This document shows positions 61,757-64,000 of a DNA stretch of 64,000 nucleotides, piece after piece. The position numbers and the translations under genes are program-made. Origin of the DNA: Flavobacterium eburneipallidum (GTDB taxonomy: Bacteria; Bacteroidota; Bacteroidia; Flavobacteriales; Flavobacteriaceae); the NCBI RefSeq assembly GCF_027111355.2, contig NZ_CP114291.2, forward strand, positions 310,001 to 374,000. The letters run 5' to 3'. The first letter of the stretch is position 1, and every line of letters begins with the position of its first letter. The notes below the pieces were generated by a model. The model ran no database searches. It saw only the letters and a program-made list of their open reading frames with translations, and was not told the origin of the DNA.

Positions 61757-62404
61757 TTTAGTCCCGTAAGCCAAGTCTCCTGCGTCGCCTAATCCAGGAA
61801 CGATGTATTTCTTATCATTCAATTTTTCATCTAAAGAAGCTATCCAAAGATGGCAAGAATTGGGTAAATGTTCTTCAAGATAAGCCACACCTTCGGGAGC
61901 GGCAATAATTACGGCAATATGAATTTCTTTTGGTGTTCCTTTTTCTATTAATTTATTGAAGACAGCAACGACTGATTGTCCTGTAGCCAGCATGGGATCA
62001 ACTAATAGTAAATTTTTGTTTTCGATATCGGCAACAGCCTGATATTCAACTAAAATATCAAAAGAATCATCATCGTTAGGATGGTGTCTGTAAGCCGAAA
62101 TGAAACCGTTTTCGGAATCGTCAAAATAATTTAAAAATCCTTGATGCAGTGCTAGTCCAGCTCTCAAAATGGAACAAATAACCAATTGGTTTTTGATTTC
62201 GGACGTTTTCTTAATCCCAAGCGGTGTTTGAATCTCAATATTTTTATAATCTAAAATTTTACTCAATTCATAGCTCATTATTTCGCCAATACGTTCTATA
62301 TTTCTTCGAAAACGCAGACTGTCTTTCTGAACGTTTACATCTCTAATTTGAGCCAAAAAATGATTCAGAACACTGTTTTTTTTAGATAAATTATGAATTT
62401 GCAT
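61751..62404 (-). CDS. upp: Uracil phosphoribosyltransferase
   Basis: 217 residues. Salvages uracil to UMP with PRPP. The PRPP-binding loop LLVDPMLATGQSV and the uracil-binding region near the C-terminus (PGLGDAGDLAYG) are diagnostic. It is convergent with the DUF6427-like gene (6-bp overlap). Confidence 0.95.
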   Translation of the reverse strand: MQIHNLSKKNSVLNHFLAQIRDVNVQKDSLRFRRNIERIGEIMSYELSKILDYKNIEIQTPLGIKKTSEIKNQLVICSILRAGLALHQGFLNYFDDSENGFISAYRHHPNDDDSFDILVEYQAVADIENKNLLLVDPMLATGQSVVAVFNKLIEKGTPKEIHIAVIIAAPEGVAYLEEHLPNSCHLWIASLDEKLNDKKYIVPGLGDAGDLAYGTKL

Positions 62405-62413
62405 AAATTGAGG

Positions 62414-62437
62414 TTTAAAGTTTAAAGTTTAAAGTTT
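62414..62437. repeat. Tandem TTTAAAG heptamers
   Basis: Three copies (62414, 62421, 62428) plus a partial TTT in the 81-bp divergent spacer between upp and the DUF4254 gene. Copy number could vary by slippage. Confidence 0.7.
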
Positions 62438-62457
62438 CATTGTAAATGTATAAAAAG

Positions 62458-62465
62458 TATCTTTG
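62458..62465 (+). promoter_or_regulatory. -7 element of the DUF4254 gene
   Basis: TATCTTTG, 20 nt before the ATG at 62486. Confidence 0.65.
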
Positions 62466-62485
62466 CCTTTTAAAATAAGTAAGAT

Positions 62486-63091
62486 ATGTTTTCAAAATTA
62501 GCGTATTCGGTTTTCGAACAAAGTATTCAAGATTATCACAAATTTGATAATGTAGATCAGCCCATAGATAATCCTTTTCCGAAGGAAAAAATTGAACATT
62601 TATTATATCTAAAAAATTGGATTGACACAGTGCAATGGCATTATGAAGATATTATTCGTGATCCGAATATTGACCCAGTTGCGGCATTGACATTGAAAAG
62701 AAGAATTGATGCTTCGAATCAAGAACGTACTGATATGGTAGAATACATTGACGGATATTTTCTTCAAAAATACAGTCATGTTGCCGTAAAAGATAATGCT
62801 AAAATCAATTCCGAAAGTCCAGCTTGGGCATTCGATAGATTGTCTATTTTAGCTCTGAAAATTTATCACATGAACGAAGAAGCTATTCGTGCTGAAGCTT
62901 CGCAAGAGCATAGAGACAAATGTCAAGCAAAATTGAACGTCTTATTAGAGCAAAGAACAGATTTGTCCACTGCCATTGAAGAGTTGCTAACTGATATTGA
63001 AAATGGTGATAAATTCATGAAAGTGTACAAACAAATGAAAATGTACAATGATGATGATTTGAATCCTGTTTTGTATCAGAATAAAAAATAA
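62486..63091 (+). CDS. DUF4254 protein
   Basis: 201 residues, helical and soluble. Blocks such as NWIDTVQWHYEDIIRDPNIDP and LKRRIDASNQERTD are characteristic of DUF4254, associated in other bacteria with lipopolysaccharide or surface-polysaccharide genes. Precise activity unknown. Confidence 0.85.
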   Translation: MFSKLAYSVFEQSIQDYHKFDNVDQPIDNPFPKEKIEHLLYLKNWIDTVQWHYEDIIRDPNIDPVAALTLKRRIDASNQERTDMVEYIDGYFLQKYSHVAVKDNAKINSESPAWAFDRLSILALKIYHMNEEAIRAEASQEHRDKCQAKLNVLLEQRTDLSTAIEELLTDIENGDKFMKVYKQMKMYNDDDLNPVLYQNKK

Positions 63092-63112
63092 TTATAAATT
63101 AGTATCTTATCT

Positions 63113-64000
63113 ATGATAACTATAGATAAACTTAAAAAACTCAAGGAGTCAGAAGACAAGGTTGAATTTAAAAAAGGTGAAGGAGGTAATATATCTTATG
63201 ATGGTGGATCTAAACCAAAACCAAGTGATAGACGAAGATGTATTTTAGGATATGTTACCGCCTTATGTAATGAAGGAGGAGGATATTTAGTCATTGGAAT
63301 GAGTGATAATTATCCTCATGAGGTCATTGGTACAAAACAAAATCTAGGTTCGATAGGAGAATTAGAATCTAAAATATATACAGATACTGGAATTCGTCCA
63401 GTTTTATATGAACTTTATGAAAATTTAAAAAGAGTTTTAGTAATAGAAGTTCCTTGTCGTCCAGCAGGAAAAGTTTTTAAATTTGAAGACGTTGCTTTAA
63501 TGAGAGTTGGTGAAGAATTGAAACCAATGTCAGATGAAGTTTATTTAAAAATAATTAATGAACAAGAACCTGACTTTTCTCAACAATTTTGTGAGGGTTT
63601 AATGGTTTCTGATTTAGATGAAAAAGCAATTTCCGTCTTAAAAGAAAAATATGCCTTAAAACAAAACAATCCTATTTTTAAGACACTTTCTCATGAACAA
63701 TTGTTATCTGATTTAGAACTTTTGAAAAATGAAAAACTCACTAATGCTGCGTTAATTCTTCTTGCTAAAAAAGAAGTTCTAAACGAAAAACTTCCTCAAG
63801 CGGCTGTGATGTTGGAATATCGTAATGCTGAAAATCAAATCCCTTTTGATAATAGAATTGTTTTTTCAGAACCTTTTTTTATACTAATTGATGAACTTTG
63901 GAGTACTATTAATTTAAGAAATGGTAGTTTTCCAATTCAAGACGGGGCATATATTTTTACAATTCCTTTTTTTAATGAAGAAGTGATTCGGGAGTCTATT
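63113..64000 (+). CDS. AlbA_2/Schlafen-type DNA-binding domain protein (cut off by right edge)
   Basis: 296 codons are visible from the ATG at 63113, no stop before position 64000. ESEDKVEFKKGEGGN and NEGGGYLVIGMSDNYPHEVIG match the AlbA_2 domain (ExxxxEFK and GGxLxIGxxD motifs). The remaining visible part is mixed alpha/beta. Such proteins are regulators or parts of defence and stress modules; what lies beyond the edge is needed to tell. It starts 21 bp after the DUF4254 stop. Confidence 0.8.
   Translation, partial: MITIDKLKKLKESEDKVEFKKGEGGNISYDGGSKPKPSDRRRCILGYVTALCNEGGGYLVIGMSDNYPHEVIGTKQNLGSIGELESKIYTDTGIRPVLYELYENLKRVLVIEVPCRPAGKVFKFEDVALMRVGEELKPMSDEVYLKIINEQEPDFSQQFCEGLMVSDLDEKAISVLKEKYALKQNNPIFKTLSHEQLLSDLELLKNEKLTNAALILLAKKEVLNEKLPQAAVMLEYRNAENQIPFDNRIVFSEPFFILIDELWSTINLRNGSFPIQDGAYIFTIPFFNEEVIRESI

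Noticed and set aside
1..64000. CRISPR array, rRNA operon, complete insertion sequence
   Set aside because: No regular repeat-spacer pattern, no rRNA-like sequence, and no transposase-like protein were seen on either strand.

Overview
The window looks like core chromosome of a low-GC member of the Flavobacteriaceae (Bacteroidota), most likely Flavobacterium or a close relative. Evidence: many promoters carry the Bacteroidota -7 element TAnnTTTG; there is a SprE/PorW-type gliding/type IX secretion lipoprotein; several families are typical of flavobacteria (DUF6168-like, DUF5687, DUF4175, DUF6341-like, DUF6427-like, DUF6909); and the F1Fo a-subunit has a His-rich exported N-terminus.

Layout. 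0-5.3 kb (minus strand): SprE/PorW, a bactofilin, AtpZ and a small membrane protein lead into atpB and atpE, which runs off the left edge. 5.4-7.6 kb: an ABC ATPase with its DUF5687 permease. 7.7-8.8 kb: an orphan PaaE-like reductase. 8.9-14.3 kb is an accessory pocket: an unknown TTG-started gene, a Fic protein between two copies of the 5' part of a 102-residue gene, and a three-gene two-component cassette between two copies of the helicase 3' end. 14.3-24.4 kb (minus): helicase, OmpH-like lipoprotein, methyltransferase, mnmG, ybeY and DUF4175, with five parS-like sites around mnmG. 24.5-36.8 kb: gltX, glnS, a stomatin-like protein, a three-gene envelope-stress-like cluster, a ParE-type toxin-antitoxin pair, folB, tRNA-Cys, a LysE exporter, a head-GIN protein and rnr.

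36.8-37.6 kb is an 820-bp gene-free, very AT-rich spacer dense in TTATCAACA-type boxes. Left of it genes are mostly on the minus strand; right of it mostly on the plus strand. Together with the parS cluster about 17 kb away this makes it a good candidate for the chromosomal replication origin, although dnaA is not in view.

37.6-64 kb (mostly plus): rpiB with a cation efflux gene, a pair of DUF3857/transglutaminase-like proteins (one active, one apparently dead), tex, tatA, a GH3-family protein, an ATPase/DUF4276 pair resembling anti-phage modules, a DUF6909 protein whose C-terminus looks like a nucleoside phosphorylase, a small surface-polysaccharide group (initiating phosphoglycosyltransferase, GT4, wecB, CapK-like), purD, upp, a DUF4254 protein, and the start of an AlbA_2/Schlafen-type protein cut by the right edge. 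Spacers often hold palindromic or short tandem repeats of several different families. No CRISPR array, rRNA, complete insertion sequence or prophage was seen.
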